Shown here in pieces: positions 26,150-35,655 of a stretch of 64,000 bases of DNA; position 1 is the first letter of the stretch; the number at the start of each line of letters is the position of its first letter. The stretch comes from Streptomyces griseorubiginosus. GTDB taxonomy: Bacteria; Actinomycetota; Actinomycetes; Streptomycetales; Streptomycetaceae. The notes below the pieces were generated by a model. It saw only the letters and a program-made list of their open reading frames with translations, did not search any database and was not told the origin of the DNA. Location: positions 62,001-126,000 of the forward strand of contig NZ_KQ948750.1 in the NCBI RefSeq assembly GCF_001514195.1. Direction: 5' to 3'. A program made the translations under genes and the position numbers.

Positions 26150-26420
26150 ATGAAACAACAGGAGATAACGACCTCTAAGGCTCGCAGCGCCTTGAAGTCG
26201 TCGACCAGGTCGCACGGGATGCGGCAAGGCCATGGTGGGCGCCAAGCCGGTGCTCCGCGGCAGCGTCGGCGATCTCCTCCTCGACGCTGCCGCGGGGTGC
26301 CCGGGCTGCCAAAGGCCTTGAAGCGCGTGCCGGAGTTGCCGTAGGCCCATGACCGCATCTCGATCGCGAGCTGGTCGAGCTGCTCCGCGATCTGTTCGAA
26401 CCTTCTGGTGTCAGAGCCTT
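26150..26420 (-). pseudogene. rhaI: L-rhamnose isomerase, N-terminal remnant
   Basis: On the minus strand, directly after the esterase stop, the translation reads RFEQIAEQLDQLAIEMRSWAYGNSGTRFK, then GSPGTP and, after frame changes, EEEIADAAAEHR, GLAPT-like sequence and DLVDDFKALRALE. This matches the N-terminal 90 residues of actinobacterial L-rhamnose isomerases (the SWAYGNSGTRF block is distinctive). At least two frameshifts occur between 26270 and 26330 and everything beyond 26150 is missing. It directly supports L-rhamnose as a former product of this operon, whose first enzyme is a GH78 rhamnosidase. Confidence 0.72.
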
Positions 26421-27379
26421 TCCCCGGATCGGGGCGTCGTGGGACGCATCCGGGCCATGTCTCGCAGAGCGCCCGCGAAGAACTCGAGCGACACGTCCAC
26501 CTCCCCCAGCGAGGGAGTCCGGTTGAGGTGCCCGTGGGGCATGCCGGTGGCCAGGTGCGCGTCAGTGGCCACCCCCACCTCGGCCAGCTGCTCGAGGAGC
26601 AACTCTCCCGAGCTTCGTAGGCCGTCCAGCTCACTGAGCACCACGCTCGTCGGCGGCAAGCCCGAGAGGTCGGCTGCGCCGGGGATCGCCTCAGCAGGCA
26701 GGTGGGAGATCCGCCCGATGTAGTTGCGCACGACCTCCGCTATCGCCGCCGGCTCGAAACGCATCGCCGACGGCAACAAGTGCATGGCGGCGGCGCTGGC
26801 GGTGTCGAGCGCAGGCACCGGGAAGTGCGCGAAGGGGTACGCCAGCAGCAGCCGGTCCGGCCGGCGCGCCGAGGCTTGCTGGCGAAGAGTGGTCGACAGC
26901 GCGAGTGTGGCACCGGCGCTCGCGCCACCGAGCGCGTAGGACCCGGCCTGCGGAAAGCCCTCGTCGACCACCCAGCACCACGCCGCCTCCGCGTCGTCGA
27001 CGGGCACCGGGAATCGCACGCCGTCGCGCGCGAGCCGGTAGTCGACGGTGACCACGGTGACGGCCGCTCGGGCCGCCAGCTCGGCTGCCACGACGTGCGA
27101 TTCAGGCATCTCGAGGTCACCGGCGTGGAAGCCGCCACCGTGGAGCCAGACCAGCACAGCCTCCTGGCCCGCTGGCGACTTGTAGCTGCGGAGAGGCACG
27201 GGACCGTGCGGGCCGTCGATCGTATGGTCCTCGATCACGACGCCCGGTGGCGTCACCCACGCGGCGGGGTCGAGCTCGAACTCGGCAAAGCGTTCGGCCG
27301 CCGCCGGGTCGTCGTGATCGTCCCATGACAGGCCTTCGAGCAGATGCGCCTTCGCGGCGAGGAACGGGTCGAGCTGCAC
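26411..27379 (-). CDS. HSL-type esterase (alpha/beta hydrolase)
   Basis: 322 residues. Hormone-sensitive-lipase family IV motifs: oxyanion H80-G-G-G-F, nucleophile elbow GGASAG (about residue 155), Asp in SELDGLRSSGE and His in GMPHGHLN. No signal peptide, so cytoplasmic. It is the fifth intact gene of the minus-strand operon behind importer and glycosidases, 15 bases after the GH3 gene. An acetyl- or acyl-esterase removing acyl groups from imported glycosides or phenolic esters is plausible. Substrate not visible. Followed at once by the rhaI remnant. Confidence 0.88.
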   Translation of the reverse strand: MQLDPFLAAKAHLLEGLSWDDHDDPAAAERFAEFELDPAAWVTPPGVVIEDHTIDGPHGPVPLRSYKSPAGQEAVLVWLHGGGFHAGDLEMPESHVVAAELAARAAVTVVTVDYRLARDGVRFPVPVDDAEAAWCWVVDEGFPQAGSYALGGASAGATLALSTTLRQQASARRPDRLLLAYPFAHFPVPALDTASAAAMHLLPSAMRFEPAAIAEVVRNYIGRISHLPAEAIPGAADLSGLPPTSVVLSELDGLRSSGELLLEQLAEVGVATDAHLATGMPHGHLNRTPSLGEVDVSLEFFAGALRDMARMRPTTPRSGERL

Positions 27380-27394
27380 AGCAACCTACTTTCA

Positions 27395-29911
27395 TCAGTG
27401 GTGAAGCACGGACAGTGCGCCATCGGCGCGGTGCATGGAGATCGCGATTCCGGGGTCCTCGGCGTCGTCGGCCACCGTCAGCTCGAAGGTCCCGTCCCTG
27501 GGAACCAGGTCGTCGGCACCGTCGTCGTACGACAACCAGGCGTGCGACTCCACCACGACGGTGACCTCCGCGCGCTCGTGCGGGGCCAGCGGCACGCGGC
27601 GGAACGCGACGAGTCGCCGCGGCTCGGTGTCCCACGCCTCCGGTCGCACGTAGACCTGGATCGTGGCGTCTGCCGGCCGTCCCGACGTTTCGCTTACCCG
27701 TAGGCGGAGGCGGACCGAGGTTCCTTCGACGTGCGCCCCGATCAGCTCGCTCTCGTGGACGCCGTACGAGAGCCCATGGCCGAAGGGGAAGAGCGCCGGC
27801 TTGTCGGCGGCGGCAAGGTTGCGGTACCCGACCAGGGTTCCCTCGTCGTAGGCGACTGCTTCGGGGGACGAACCGGTGTCCGAACGACCCGGAAGATCAG
27901 AGGTCGCCACCGGGAACGTGACGGGAAGACGCCCGCCGGGCGCCACATCGCCGAAGACGATGTCCGCGAGCGCGTGACCGAACTGCTCGCCGGGGTACCA
28001 CATCTCGAGCACGGCCCCGACCTTGTCGATCCAGGGCATCAGGACCGCCCCGGGGGTGTTGAGGACCACGATCGTCCGGGGGTTCACCGCTGCGATCCGC
28101 TCGACCAGGACGTCCTGATCGCCGGGCAGGCCCAGGCCCGTGCGGTCCATCCCCTCCCCCGATGCCGCGTTCACGATGACGATCGCCGCATCGCAACCGG
28201 CCGCCACCGCGGCCGCCTCCTCATGCAGGGCCGCGATGTGCTGCCACCCGAGCCGAACCCCGGGCGCGGGGTCGACCTCGGCCGGCTCGACCGCCGGGCC
28301 GAGCTCGTAGGTCAGCTCGAGCAGCGTGGCTTGACCCGCGGGCAGGTCGACAACGGCCTGAAGCGGGAGAAGCGGACCACCGAGAAAGCGGATTGCCTCC
28401 CGGGCTCCCGCCATGATGATCGTCCCGTTCACAGCCAGCTCCGCATGACCGGCCACGAGCAGCGAGAGTCGGTACTCGCCGCCCTCCTCGGCGGTCAACA
28501 TCGTGCGTAGCCTGGCCGTCCAGGGACCCGTCACTCCCTCGGGCGCACCGACGAGCGACATCGTCGGGAGAATCTCTCGGCGCTCCCGCTCGACTCCCTG
28601 CTCGTCCTCGTAGGACACCACCAGCTCGACACCGGCACTGCCACGATCCGGTGTCGTGAGGACCTCCGCAGGAACGTCAGGCAAGGGAGCATCCCCGAGG
28701 CTGCCCTGCGCGACTGCCACGCGCACCCGCTCGGCGGCCCGGGCTTGCAGGCCGGCGAGGGGCGTGACGACTCGGTCTTCCTCGAGGGGGACCGAAGCAG
28801 AGCCGCCCATCACGTACAGCGCGTCGAGACCGGAGGGGCCGACGACGGCGATCGAGCCGACGGTGCCGTCGAGCGGCAGCGAGCCTCCGGCGTTCTTGAG
28901 CAGCACCGCCCCGCGAGTGGCCACACGACGGGCGAGGCCGCGATGACTCGTGGTGGACGCGCAACCACTGCTGGTCGCCCTGACGCTGTCCGCCGCCCCG
29001 CTGGCAATCATCGCTTGAGCGATGCGACGGACGGAAGCAGCAGGATCGATGCCGCTACGACGGACCATCTCGGCCGTTCGGCCGAAGTCGCCACCGAGCC
29101 CGGGCAGGTCCAACCCCGCGCGCCAGGCCGACTCGACATCGCGGACCGCGAAGATGTAGTCGGGCATGAAGAATCCAGGCCAGTTCCAGCGAATTCTCGG
29201 GATGTCCAACAGGTCGCCCGACTCGCAGGTGTAACGGCCGTTCAACCGGTTGTAGGACCCCATGAAGGCCCCTGCGCCGGCCTGGGCGACCCGATGAAAC
29301 GGCCAGAGATACGTCTCCCAGAGGGCGGCCTTTTCGAGACGGACGTCGACGCTGTCGCTGCGCTCGGACAAGGGGCCCCACCCGGTCCGGCGAGTCTCGA
29401 AGTTGTTGGCGACGAAGTGCTTGACCATGACGAGGACGCCGTTGTCCTGCACCCCGTGCACGTAGGCCTCACCGATGCAGGCGACCAGCTCGGGTGCCTC
29501 GCCGAAGCCTTCGGGGAGCCTTCCGCCAGAGGGGTCACGTGCGATGTCCAGGCTCGGTCCCAGGAGACAGTTGCGGTCCGCGTGCTTGACCTCCGCGGCA
29601 AGGACGCGTCCGTAGTCGTAGGCCTCTGCCGGGTCGAACGTGGCCGCCAGCGCGATACCGACGGGCAGGGCCGTCCCGCCTTCCACATCTCGAAGACCGC
29701 AGGGGCCATCGGTGTAGGACGGGGTTGGGACTCCCCGCTCCAGGAAGGGAGTGAAGTTGTGGCAGACGATGGACACGAGCTCGTCGAACTCAAGATCCTC
29801 CATGATCGCGGCCACGCGATCCTCCGCGGACAAGCTCTTGTCCAACCATGATGGCCGGCCGTCCGCACAACGTTCCGTGGACCCGTGGACCGTCGTGTCA
29901 TCGCGTGGCAT
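27395..29911 (-). CDS. GH3 family beta-glycosidase with PA14 insertion
   Basis: 838 residues from the ATG at 29911 (SD GGGAG); a longer frame to 30061 lies inside the GH78 gene and is rejected. Domain order: GH3 TIM barrel (about 25-330) with KHFVANNFE and nucleophile D251 in GFFMPDYIF; the first part of the GH3 C-domain; a PA14-like insertion (TARLRTMLTAEEGGEYRLSLL ... LAVNGTIIM); the rest of the C-domain with ASGEGMDRTGLGLPGDQ and the probable acid/base Glu; then a fibronectin III-like end. No signal peptide: intracellular. It overlaps the GH78 gene by 14 bases. Such enzymes remove beta-glucose (or xylose) from oligosaccharides and aryl glycosides, fitting a second step after rhamnose removal. 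Confidence 0.92.
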   Translation of the reverse strand: MPRDDTTVHGSTERCADGRPSWLDKSLSAEDRVAAIMEDLEFDELVSIVCHNFTPFLERGVPTPSYTDGPCGLRDVEGGTALPVGIALAATFDPAEAYDYGRVLAAEVKHADRNCLLGPSLDIARDPSGGRLPEGFGEAPELVACIGEAYVHGVQDNGVLVMVKHFVANNFETRRTGWGPLSERSDSVDVRLEKAALWETYLWPFHRVAQAGAGAFMGSYNRLNGRYTCESGDLLDIPRIRWNWPGFFMPDYIFAVRDVESAWRAGLDLPGLGGDFGRTAEMVRRSGIDPAASVRRIAQAMIASGAADSVRATSSGCASTTSHRGLARRVATRGAVLLKNAGGSLPLDGTVGSIAVVGPSGLDALYVMGGSASVPLEEDRVVTPLAGLQARAAERVRVAVAQGSLGDAPLPDVPAEVLTTPDRGSAGVELVVSYEDEQGVERERREILPTMSLVGAPEGVTGPWTARLRTMLTAEEGGEYRLSLLVAGHAELAVNGTIIMAGAREAIRFLGGPLLPLQAVVDLPAGQATLLELTYELGPAVEPAEVDPAPGVRLGWQHIAALHEEAAAVAAGCDAAIVIVNAASGEGMDRTGLGLPGDQDVLVERIAAVNPRTIVVLNTPGAVLMPWIDKVGAVLEMWYPGEQFGHALADIVFGDVAPGGRLPVTFPVATSDLPGRSDTGSSPEAVAYDEGTLVGYRNLAAADKPALFPFGHGLSYGVHESELIGAHVEGTSVRLRLRVSETSGRPADATIQVYVRPEAWDTEPRRLVAFRRVPLAPHERAEVTVVVESHAWLSYDDGADDLVPRDGTFELTVADDAEDPGIAISMHRADGALSVLHH

Positions 29912-32216
29912 CGGGAACTCCCGGTGCACTGGAAGTCTCGTGCGCGGCCCGATCCGCCGAGAAGCGAGCGGTGTGTTGGAGGCCGCCCGGCCCCGCCGAG
30001 AGCTGTAGGTCGGGATGGCCTGTGACTCGCACGACGGCACTGACGCCGGGCGGTAGTTCAATATCGAGCGCCAACTCGGTCTCGCGTCTCCAACGGACCG
30101 ATATCCGACCGCTGCGGGTCTCGAGAGCGCAATCGGCCCAGGTGAGCGCGCCGCCAGGTTGCGGCGCGATCAAGACGTGACCATAGCCTGGTTCAAGGGG
30201 GGTGATTCCACCGATGGTGCGGTGCATCCAGTCGGCAATTGCGCCGAGGGCGTAGTGGTTGAAGCTGGTCATCTCGCCCGGATTCACGGAGCCGTCCGGC
30301 AGCATCGAGTCCCAGCGTTCCCAGATCGTGGTCGCTCCCAGCGAGACCGGGTAGAGCCACGAAGGGCAATCGCGCTTGAGGAGCATGTGGTAGGCGTCGC
30401 CCAGGTGGCCCGTTCGAGTCAACGCGTCACTGATGAAGGGAGTGCCGGCGAAGCCCGTGGACACGTGGTGGTCGGCCTCGCGAACCAGTCGTGCCAGCCT
30501 TTCTCCGGCGCGCTCGAGAAGTTGTCCCTCGAGGAGGCCGAAGGTGATGGCGAGGGCGTAGACCGTGGGAGCGTCGCTGGTGATGGTGCCTTCGTCGGTC
30601 ACATACGCCGCGTGAAAGGCAGCTCGGGTGCGCTCTGCAAGGGCCAGGAAGGCGGTCGCGTCCTCGGCTCGGCCCAGAATTGTTGCCGCCTGGGTGAGGA
30701 TCGTCGAGGTGCGGTAGAGGCAGGCGGTCGCAACGACGGCCGCATCCGCGCGAGCGTTCCATGGCTCGTGCGGGTCGGCGAGCGGGTCGAGCCAGTCACC
30801 GAACTGGAAGCCCTCCGACCACGTTCCATCGGTCGACAGCAGGCCTTCGACGTGGCGGAGGTGTGCTGCCATCGAGTCGTAATGTCGGGCAAGCACGCCC
30901 GAGTCCCCATAGGCCCAGAAGAGAGCCCAGGGCACCCAGACGGCTGCGTCGGACCAGATGGCAGTGCTGTCAGGTTCGGAGAACTGGCCGGGCGGGATCG
31001 GCCATTCCTTGAGTGGGTCGGGGACAACCATCGGGACCATGCCGTCGCGGTGCTCCTGTTCGAGGCCGAGATCGATGAGCCAATCCTCCAGAAAGTCCTG
31101 GACGTCGAAGAGGAACGCGGCGGTTGGCGCGAACACGGCGATGTCCCCGGTCCAGCCGAGTCGCTCGTCTCGTTGGGGACAATCAGTAGGCACGTCGAAG
31201 AAGTTGCCCTTCGTGCTCCAAACGACGTTGCTGTGAAGCTGGTTCAGGTCTGGGTCAGAGCACCTGAAGTGACCGATGCGGCTGAGATCGCTGTGGACGA
31301 CGACCGCCTCGATCGAATCGGGCGTGAGCTCGCCGGGCCAGTTCGAGACCTCGGCGAACCGGAATCCGTGATAGGTCATCGTCGGCTCGAACGAGTCATC
31401 CCCGCCACTGAGGACGAATCGGTCGGTGGCCCGAGCACTTCGCAGCGGACGAACGTTCAGCTGATCACCGTCGAGCACTTCGGCATGCCGCACCGTGATG
31501 GCCCGCCCTGGCTCCCCACGCACCCGGAATCGCGTCCAGCCGACCAAGTTCTGCCCGAAGTCGACGATGACCGCTCCATCGTCCGGCCTCCGTGTCAGTT
31601 GACGTGGGCGCACGATCTCCCGACGCACAATCGGAGGCCCGACGTACGGGGCGAGTCTGCCGGTGTCGAAGTCGATTTCCTCGACGCCTGTTTGGTTCGG
31701 CACGCACACGCCCGGCGTGGCCCACTCAGGGCGCCGCAGGCGCGCATCGATCGTCTGGCCGTTGTAGAGGTCGTTCTCGAGAACGTCCGAGGCACATGCC
31801 GACCAGCTCCGGTCCGTGGCGATCAGCTGCTGGTACCCGTCCTCAAACGTGACCTCCAGTTGGGCAATGGCACCCAGCCGGGTTCCGTAGGAATGCCGCT
31901 GGCCCTCCCAACCCAAGGTGCCGTGGAACCAGCCGTTGCCGAGTGACAATGTCAGCCGGGTTGACTGATCAAGCCGGTCGGTGACGTCGTAGCTGCGATA
32001 CCGAAGACGCCACTGGTAGGCACTCCATCCCGGGCTCATGAGATCGGGACCGACCGAAACGCCGTTGAGCCGGGCTTCGAAGATCCCCAGAGCGGAGGCG
32101 TGCAGGGAGGCCGAGACGACGGACCCGTGCCCACCGGCAAGTTCGACGTCCTTGAACAGGATGGGCGAAGCGTCGAGCGGCCCGTCGGGTGCAATCATGC
32201 GAGCGCGCCAATGCAT
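29898..32216 (-). CDS. GH78 alpha-L-rhamnosidase
   Basis: 772 residues; SD AAGGAG before the ATG. N-terminal carbohydrate-binding-like beta domains (ARLNGVSVGPDLMSPGW ... YRSYDVTD; GNGWFHG), then the (alpha/alpha)6 barrel: TDCPQRDERLGWTGD with catalytic acid E351, and ATTIWERWDS with the base Glu near residue 630, and a C-terminal beta domain. No signal peptide, so it acts inside the cell on imported glycosides. In this family it frees terminal L-rhamnose from rutin-, naringin-, hesperidin- or saponin-type compounds or rhamnose oligosaccharides. Operon context (ABC importer upstream, GH3 and esterase downstream, rhaI remnant at the end) agrees. Confidence 0.94.
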   Translation of the reverse strand: MHWRARMIAPDGPLDASPILFKDVELAGGHGSVVSASLHASALGIFEARLNGVSVGPDLMSPGWSAYQWRLRYRSYDVTDRLDQSTRLTLSLGNGWFHGTLGWEGQRHSYGTRLGAIAQLEVTFEDGYQQLIATDRSWSACASDVLENDLYNGQTIDARLRRPEWATPGVCVPNQTGVEEIDFDTGRLAPYVGPPIVRREIVRPRQLTRRPDDGAVIVDFGQNLVGWTRFRVRGEPGRAITVRHAEVLDGDQLNVRPLRSARATDRFVLSGGDDSFEPTMTYHGFRFAEVSNWPGELTPDSIEAVVVHSDLSRIGHFRCSDPDLNQLHSNVVWSTKGNFFDVPTDCPQRDERLGWTGDIAVFAPTAAFLFDVQDFLEDWLIDLGLEQEHRDGMVPMVVPDPLKEWPIPPGQFSEPDSTAIWSDAAVWVPWALFWAYGDSGVLARHYDSMAAHLRHVEGLLSTDGTWSEGFQFGDWLDPLADPHEPWNARADAAVVATACLYRTSTILTQAATILGRAEDATAFLALAERTRAAFHAAYVTDEGTITSDAPTVYALAITFGLLEGQLLERAGERLARLVREADHHVSTGFAGTPFISDALTRTGHLGDAYHMLLKRDCPSWLYPVSLGATTIWERWDSMLPDGSVNPGEMTSFNHYALGAIADWMHRTIGGITPLEPGYGHVLIAPQPGGALTWADCALETRSGRISVRWRRETELALDIELPPGVSAVVRVTGHPDLQLSAGPGGLQHTARFSADRAAHETSSAPGVPDATR

Positions 32217-32310
32217 TGGTTGACTCCTTGTACGAGGGCGTCGAGAGATACGGTCAACGCGCCCGGCGCGCGATACCGGTGACCTGACCAGCTTGCTGAA
32301 GCGATGTGCG

Positions 32311-33213
32311 TCAGCCCTTGACGGCTCCCTCCGACAGCCCTGCGACGACGCGCCTCTGCACGAACAGGTAGGCGACGATCACCGGAAGGCTGGTCATCAC
32401 GACGTGGGCGAAGATGAGGTCCCAGCGCATTGCGGCCACGTCAGCAGATGACGACGCGAACTGGTACAGCGCGAGCGGCAAGGTGGCGCTGTCGGAGCCG
32501 TGGAGGAGGAACGAAGCGAAGAAGAACTCGTTCCAAATGGTGATGATCAAGATGATGCAGCCGACCAGCAGGACCGGCAGCAACAGGGGAAGGACGACGA
32601 CGCGGTAGATCTGCAGCCTGCTCGCGCCGTCGATGGCCGCGGCTTCCTCAAGGTCCTGAGGCATGGCGCGGATGAATCCGGTCGCAAGGAAGACCACCAC
32701 GCCGAGCCGCGTGCCGGTCATGACCAGGAAATACCCGAGGCGAGTCCCATCGATCCCCACCACTTGGAGCATGTAGACGGTGGGAAGAACCGCCGGCGGC
32801 AGCAGCACCGAAAGCACGGTCAGGTTGTAGACGATCTTCATCGAGGTCCGCCGCGAACGCGCGAACGCCCACGCAGCCATCGATCCGAGGAGAACGACGA
32901 CGACGATTGTCGGAACAACGATGATCAAGCTGTTGAGAAGGGCTTGCGGGTAGTTGCCCTTCTCAATGACGTACTTGTAGTTGTCGATCAGCATCCACCG
33001 CTTCGGCAGGCTCAGACTGAGATGACTTGCCTCGGTGTACGGCTTGGCCGAGTTGATGACAAGCAGCCACATCGGGATGCCCACCCACACCAGGGCGAGA
33101 CATGTCAGGACGGCGACGCGCATCGGTTCGCGGCGGCGCCGCGACGAACGTCGGGAGGTGCCTCCTCGCCGGCGGTCGGCCTGCACGGGCAACTCGGACG
33201 GGACGGCACTCAT
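32311..33213 (-). CDS. Sugar ABC transporter permease (MalG type)
   Basis: 300 residues with a basic N-terminal tail and six predicted membrane helices. The EAA loop that docks the ATPase is EEAAAIDGASRLQIYRVVVLPLL. It belongs to the CUT1 carbohydrate importers. Its ATG overlaps the stop of the partner permease (ATGA at 33210-33213). No ATPase gene is present in the operon, as is usual in Streptomyces, where the shared MsiK-type ATPase serves many CUT1 systems. Confidence 0.94.
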   Translation of the reverse strand: MSAVPSELPVQADRRRGGTSRRSSRRRREPMRVAVLTCLALVWVGIPMWLLVINSAKPYTEASHLSLSLPKRWMLIDNYKYVIEKGNYPQALLNSLIIVVPTIVVVVLLGSMAAWAFARSRRTSMKIVYNLTVLSVLLPPAVLPTVYMLQVVGIDGTRLGYFLVMTGTRLGVVVFLATGFIRAMPQDLEEAAAIDGASRLQIYRVVVLPLLLPVLLVGCIILIITIWNEFFFASFLLHGSDSATLPLALYQFASSSADVAAMRWDLIFAHVVMTSLPVIVAYLFVQRRVVAGLSEGAVKG

Positions 33214-34169
33214 GCCTCGACCTCTCGACGTCGGAGGAACGCGATCAAGGGGACCCCCAGAGCGATCACTAGGATCGTGACGACGAGGCTCAGCGAACTA
33301 GCGGTGCCGAAGAATCCCCCAGCGTATTGGCTGAACATCGCAATATTGAGGACCGTCGTCGCGTTGCCCGGCCCACCCTGGGTCGTGGCCTGCACGATGT
33401 CGAAGGCGCCCAGGGCACCGATGAACGTGACGACGACGCTGAAGGTGAATGCCGGCGCGAGCAGCCTGAACTTGATCCGCCAGAACCGCTGCCAGGCATT
33501 CGCGCCGTCGATCACGGCAGCTTCGGAGAGCGAATCCGGGATGGCGTTCAGGCCGGCGATATAGACGAGTGTCACCAGGCCGCTCCATTTCCACGCGTCG
33601 ATGAACGCGACGCTGGCGAGGGCTGCGAAGGGGTGGCCCAGCCATGCGTAGTCGAAGTTTCCGAAGACGAGACCAATGGCGTTGTTGAGCGGGCCGGTAG
33701 GCGAAAGGATGGCGCTCCAGATGTAACCGGCCGCCAACGGGGACAGGAGGACCGGAAGGAAGAACACCGAGCGGAAGAACGAGTTGATCCGATTGGTCCG
33801 CTGCAGCAGCACGGCCATGCCGAGGCTGAAGACGTTCTGGATCACCATGGCGATGCCCGCGTAGACGAGGGTGACTTCGATGGATTTCCACAGGATGCCC
33901 TGGTCGATCAGGCCCCGGAAGTTCTTCAAACCGTTCCACGAGATGACATCGCTGAAGCCCGTCCATTGGGTGAAGGCGAAGCGGATGTTCAAAACGAACG
34001 GAATCAGGAAGAAGAGCCAGGTCAGCGCCACGGCGGGGATGGCGAACGGCCACCAGTGACGGTGAAGTCCGCGAGGTGAGCCTCGGTCGGCCCGGAGGCG
34101 CTGACGCCCCGCCTTGCGGCTGGGGTCAGCGGCCTCGTTGTCGACCATCGGCTGGATTTTCATGGTCAT
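33210..34169 (-). CDS. Sugar ABC transporter permease (MalF type)
   Basis: About 319 residues from the ATG at 34169; a second ATG at 34163 is equally possible, and the longer frame to 34256 lies within the upstream gene. Six membrane helices, a conserved WTGFSDVISWNGLKNF periplasmic-side stretch, and the EAA loop SEAAVIDGANAWQRFWRIKF. CUT1 family. Coupled to the second permease by ATGA. It would import the oligosaccharide or aryl glycoside bound by the lipoprotein at 34189. Confidence 0.93.
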   Translation of the reverse strand: MTMKIQPMVDNEAADPSRKAGRQRLRADRGSPRGLHRHWWPFAIPAVALTWLFFLIPFVLNIRFAFTQWTGFSDVISWNGLKNFRGLIDQGILWKSIEVTLVYAGIAMVIQNVFSLGMAVLLQRTNRINSFFRSVFFLPVLLSPLAAGYIWSAILSPTGPLNNAIGLVFGNFDYAWLGHPFAALASVAFIDAWKWSGLVTLVYIAGLNAIPDSLSEAAVIDGANAWQRFWRIKFRLLAPAFTFSVVVTFIGALGAFDIVQATTQGGPGNATTVLNIAMFSQYAGGFFGTASSLSLVVTILVIALGVPLIAFLRRREVEA

Positions 34170-34188
34170 GAGACGGTCAGCCCTTCGT

Positions 34189-35523
34189 TCACCAGCCGGG
34201 AAGGCCGGCGGCGGTGGCGGCTTGTTCGAACGCCTTCTGAGACTTCTTGGCCGCATCGGCCGGAGTCTCGGAGCCGCTGAGGATCCCGGTCAGGTAGGCC
34301 GCGCCTTGCGAGTTGTAGCCGATCAGGTTGGAGTTGAACGCCAGCTGGGAGCTGTCCTTGTAGGCGTCGGCGACCTGCTGTGCCAGGCCCTGAACGCCTG
34401 TCGGCGGTGTGGCACCGTCGAGCACGGGGAACGTCTTGGTGGCGTTGACGTAGTCCTGGTACCCCGCACCAGTGGCGTATTGGATGAAAGCGAGCGCCGT
34501 GCTCTCCTTGGCGCCGTCGCCGGTCTTCGGGACGTACCACGTGCCAGAGAGGTTCGGGGCCCAGGCGCTGACCGCCCCGTCCGCCGACGGGTAGGCGAAC
34601 CCGATGGTCGCGTCGGTCTTGGCCGTGTCACCGCCGAACTGGTCGTTGAACATCGAGATGAGACCGGAGTGGAGAGCGACCATTGCCGCGGTCCCTTCGG
34701 AAACTGCCTTGACCGAGTCCTCGAACTTCGCCGTGGTCGCATCCTTGTTGAAGCAGCCCATGTCGTGGAGCTTCTTGTACTCCTCCAGAGCTGCTGTGTA
34801 CGGGCTGCCCGGGGCATCAAAGGTGGTCTTCTTCTTGAGGACCTGGTCGGCCCAGTCCTCGGACTTCTGGGCCGAGCCCATGTACATGAGCCCACCCAAA
34901 ATCTGCGTCGGCCAAACGGAGCCGCCGCTCTCCCAGATCGGGGCGACCGAGGGGGCCTTCTTCTTGAGCGTGGTGCAGATGCTCTCGATGTCGGCGTAGG
35001 TCTTGGGTGCCTGGAGGCCGTACTTCTCGAAGAGCTTCTTGTTGTAGAACATGTCCATCAGCGCCGGAGTGTCCGTGATCGCGGCGTAGACCTTCCCTTC
35101 AAGAGAGCCGGCGACGTCGTAGATCTTCCCGGACTTCGCCACGTAGGGCATTCGCGACATGTCCACGAGGTTCTTCGCAGGGTTGAGGGCCCAGAAGAGG
35201 GACGTCGCGTGGTACTCGAGGATGTCTGGTCGATCGCCGCTGGCCCACTTGGTCTGCACCTGGCTCTCGTAGGCGTCGGCAGAGATCGAGACGATGTTCA
35301 TCTTGACCCCGAACTTGTCGCCGAACCGCTTGTAGACATCACGGATGGCGGGGGTGTCGGCTGCGTTGGTCCACACCGTCAGCTCCTTGGCCTTCACCTT
35401 GGCGGTGCCGTCAGCCGTCACTCCGGCGCCGCCGTCATTCCGGCCCGGGCCCGGGTTGGAGCAGGCTGTCAGGCTGAGGGCAACAGCCGTGACCACCCCT
35501 GCCGCCTTCACGATCGTCTTCAT
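34189..35523 (-). CDS. Sugar ABC transporter substrate-binding lipoprotein
   Basis: 444 residues from the ATG at 35523 (SD AAGGAGG). Signal peptide with lipobox LTAC about residue 18-21, so it is anchored outside the membrane. Family 1 extracellular solute-binding fold: ELTVWTNAADTPAIRDVYKRF, TKWASGDRPDILEYHA, YNKKLFEKYGL, SAWAPNLSGTWYVPKTG. First gene of the seven-member minus-strand operon (importer, GH78, GH3, esterase, decayed rhaI and oxidoreductase). Rich in Trp/Tyr, as expected for a sugar or glycoside binder. Its promoter is shared with the divergent esterase at 35656. Confidence 0.94.
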   Translation of the reverse strand: MKTIVKAAGVVTAVALSLTACSNPGPGRNDGGAGVTADGTAKVKAKELTVWTNAADTPAIRDVYKRFGDKFGVKMNIVSISADAYESQVQTKWASGDRPDILEYHATSLFWALNPAKNLVDMSRMPYVAKSGKIYDVAGSLEGKVYAAITDTPALMDMFYNKKLFEKYGLQAPKTYADIESICTTLKKKAPSVAPIWESGGSVWPTQILGGLMYMGSAQKSEDWADQVLKKKTTFDAPGSPYTAALEEYKKLHDMGCFNKDATTAKFEDSVKAVSEGTAAMVALHSGLISMFNDQFGGDTAKTDATIGFAYPSADGAVSAWAPNLSGTWYVPKTGDGAKESTALAFIQYATGAGYQDYVNATKTFPVLDGATPPTGVQGLAQQVADAYKDSSQLAFNSNLIGYNSQGAAYLTGILSGSETPADAAKKSQKAFEQAATAAGLPGW

Positions 35524-35655
35524 TTCGGAGCCTCCTTGGCTTCGCCAGTTACTAACGCAGGACACTGTCGGCCGGATTGGTCGACTGTGGTCGCCTCCGC
35601 ATCGCGAGGACGCTAACAATGCGAGCGGCCTGGATAGCAGCAGCCGAATGGCGGA

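Noticed and set aside
29912..30061. N-terminal extension of the GH3 enzyme
   Set aside because: It lies inside the GH78 coding sequence, and the ATG at 29911 has an SD.
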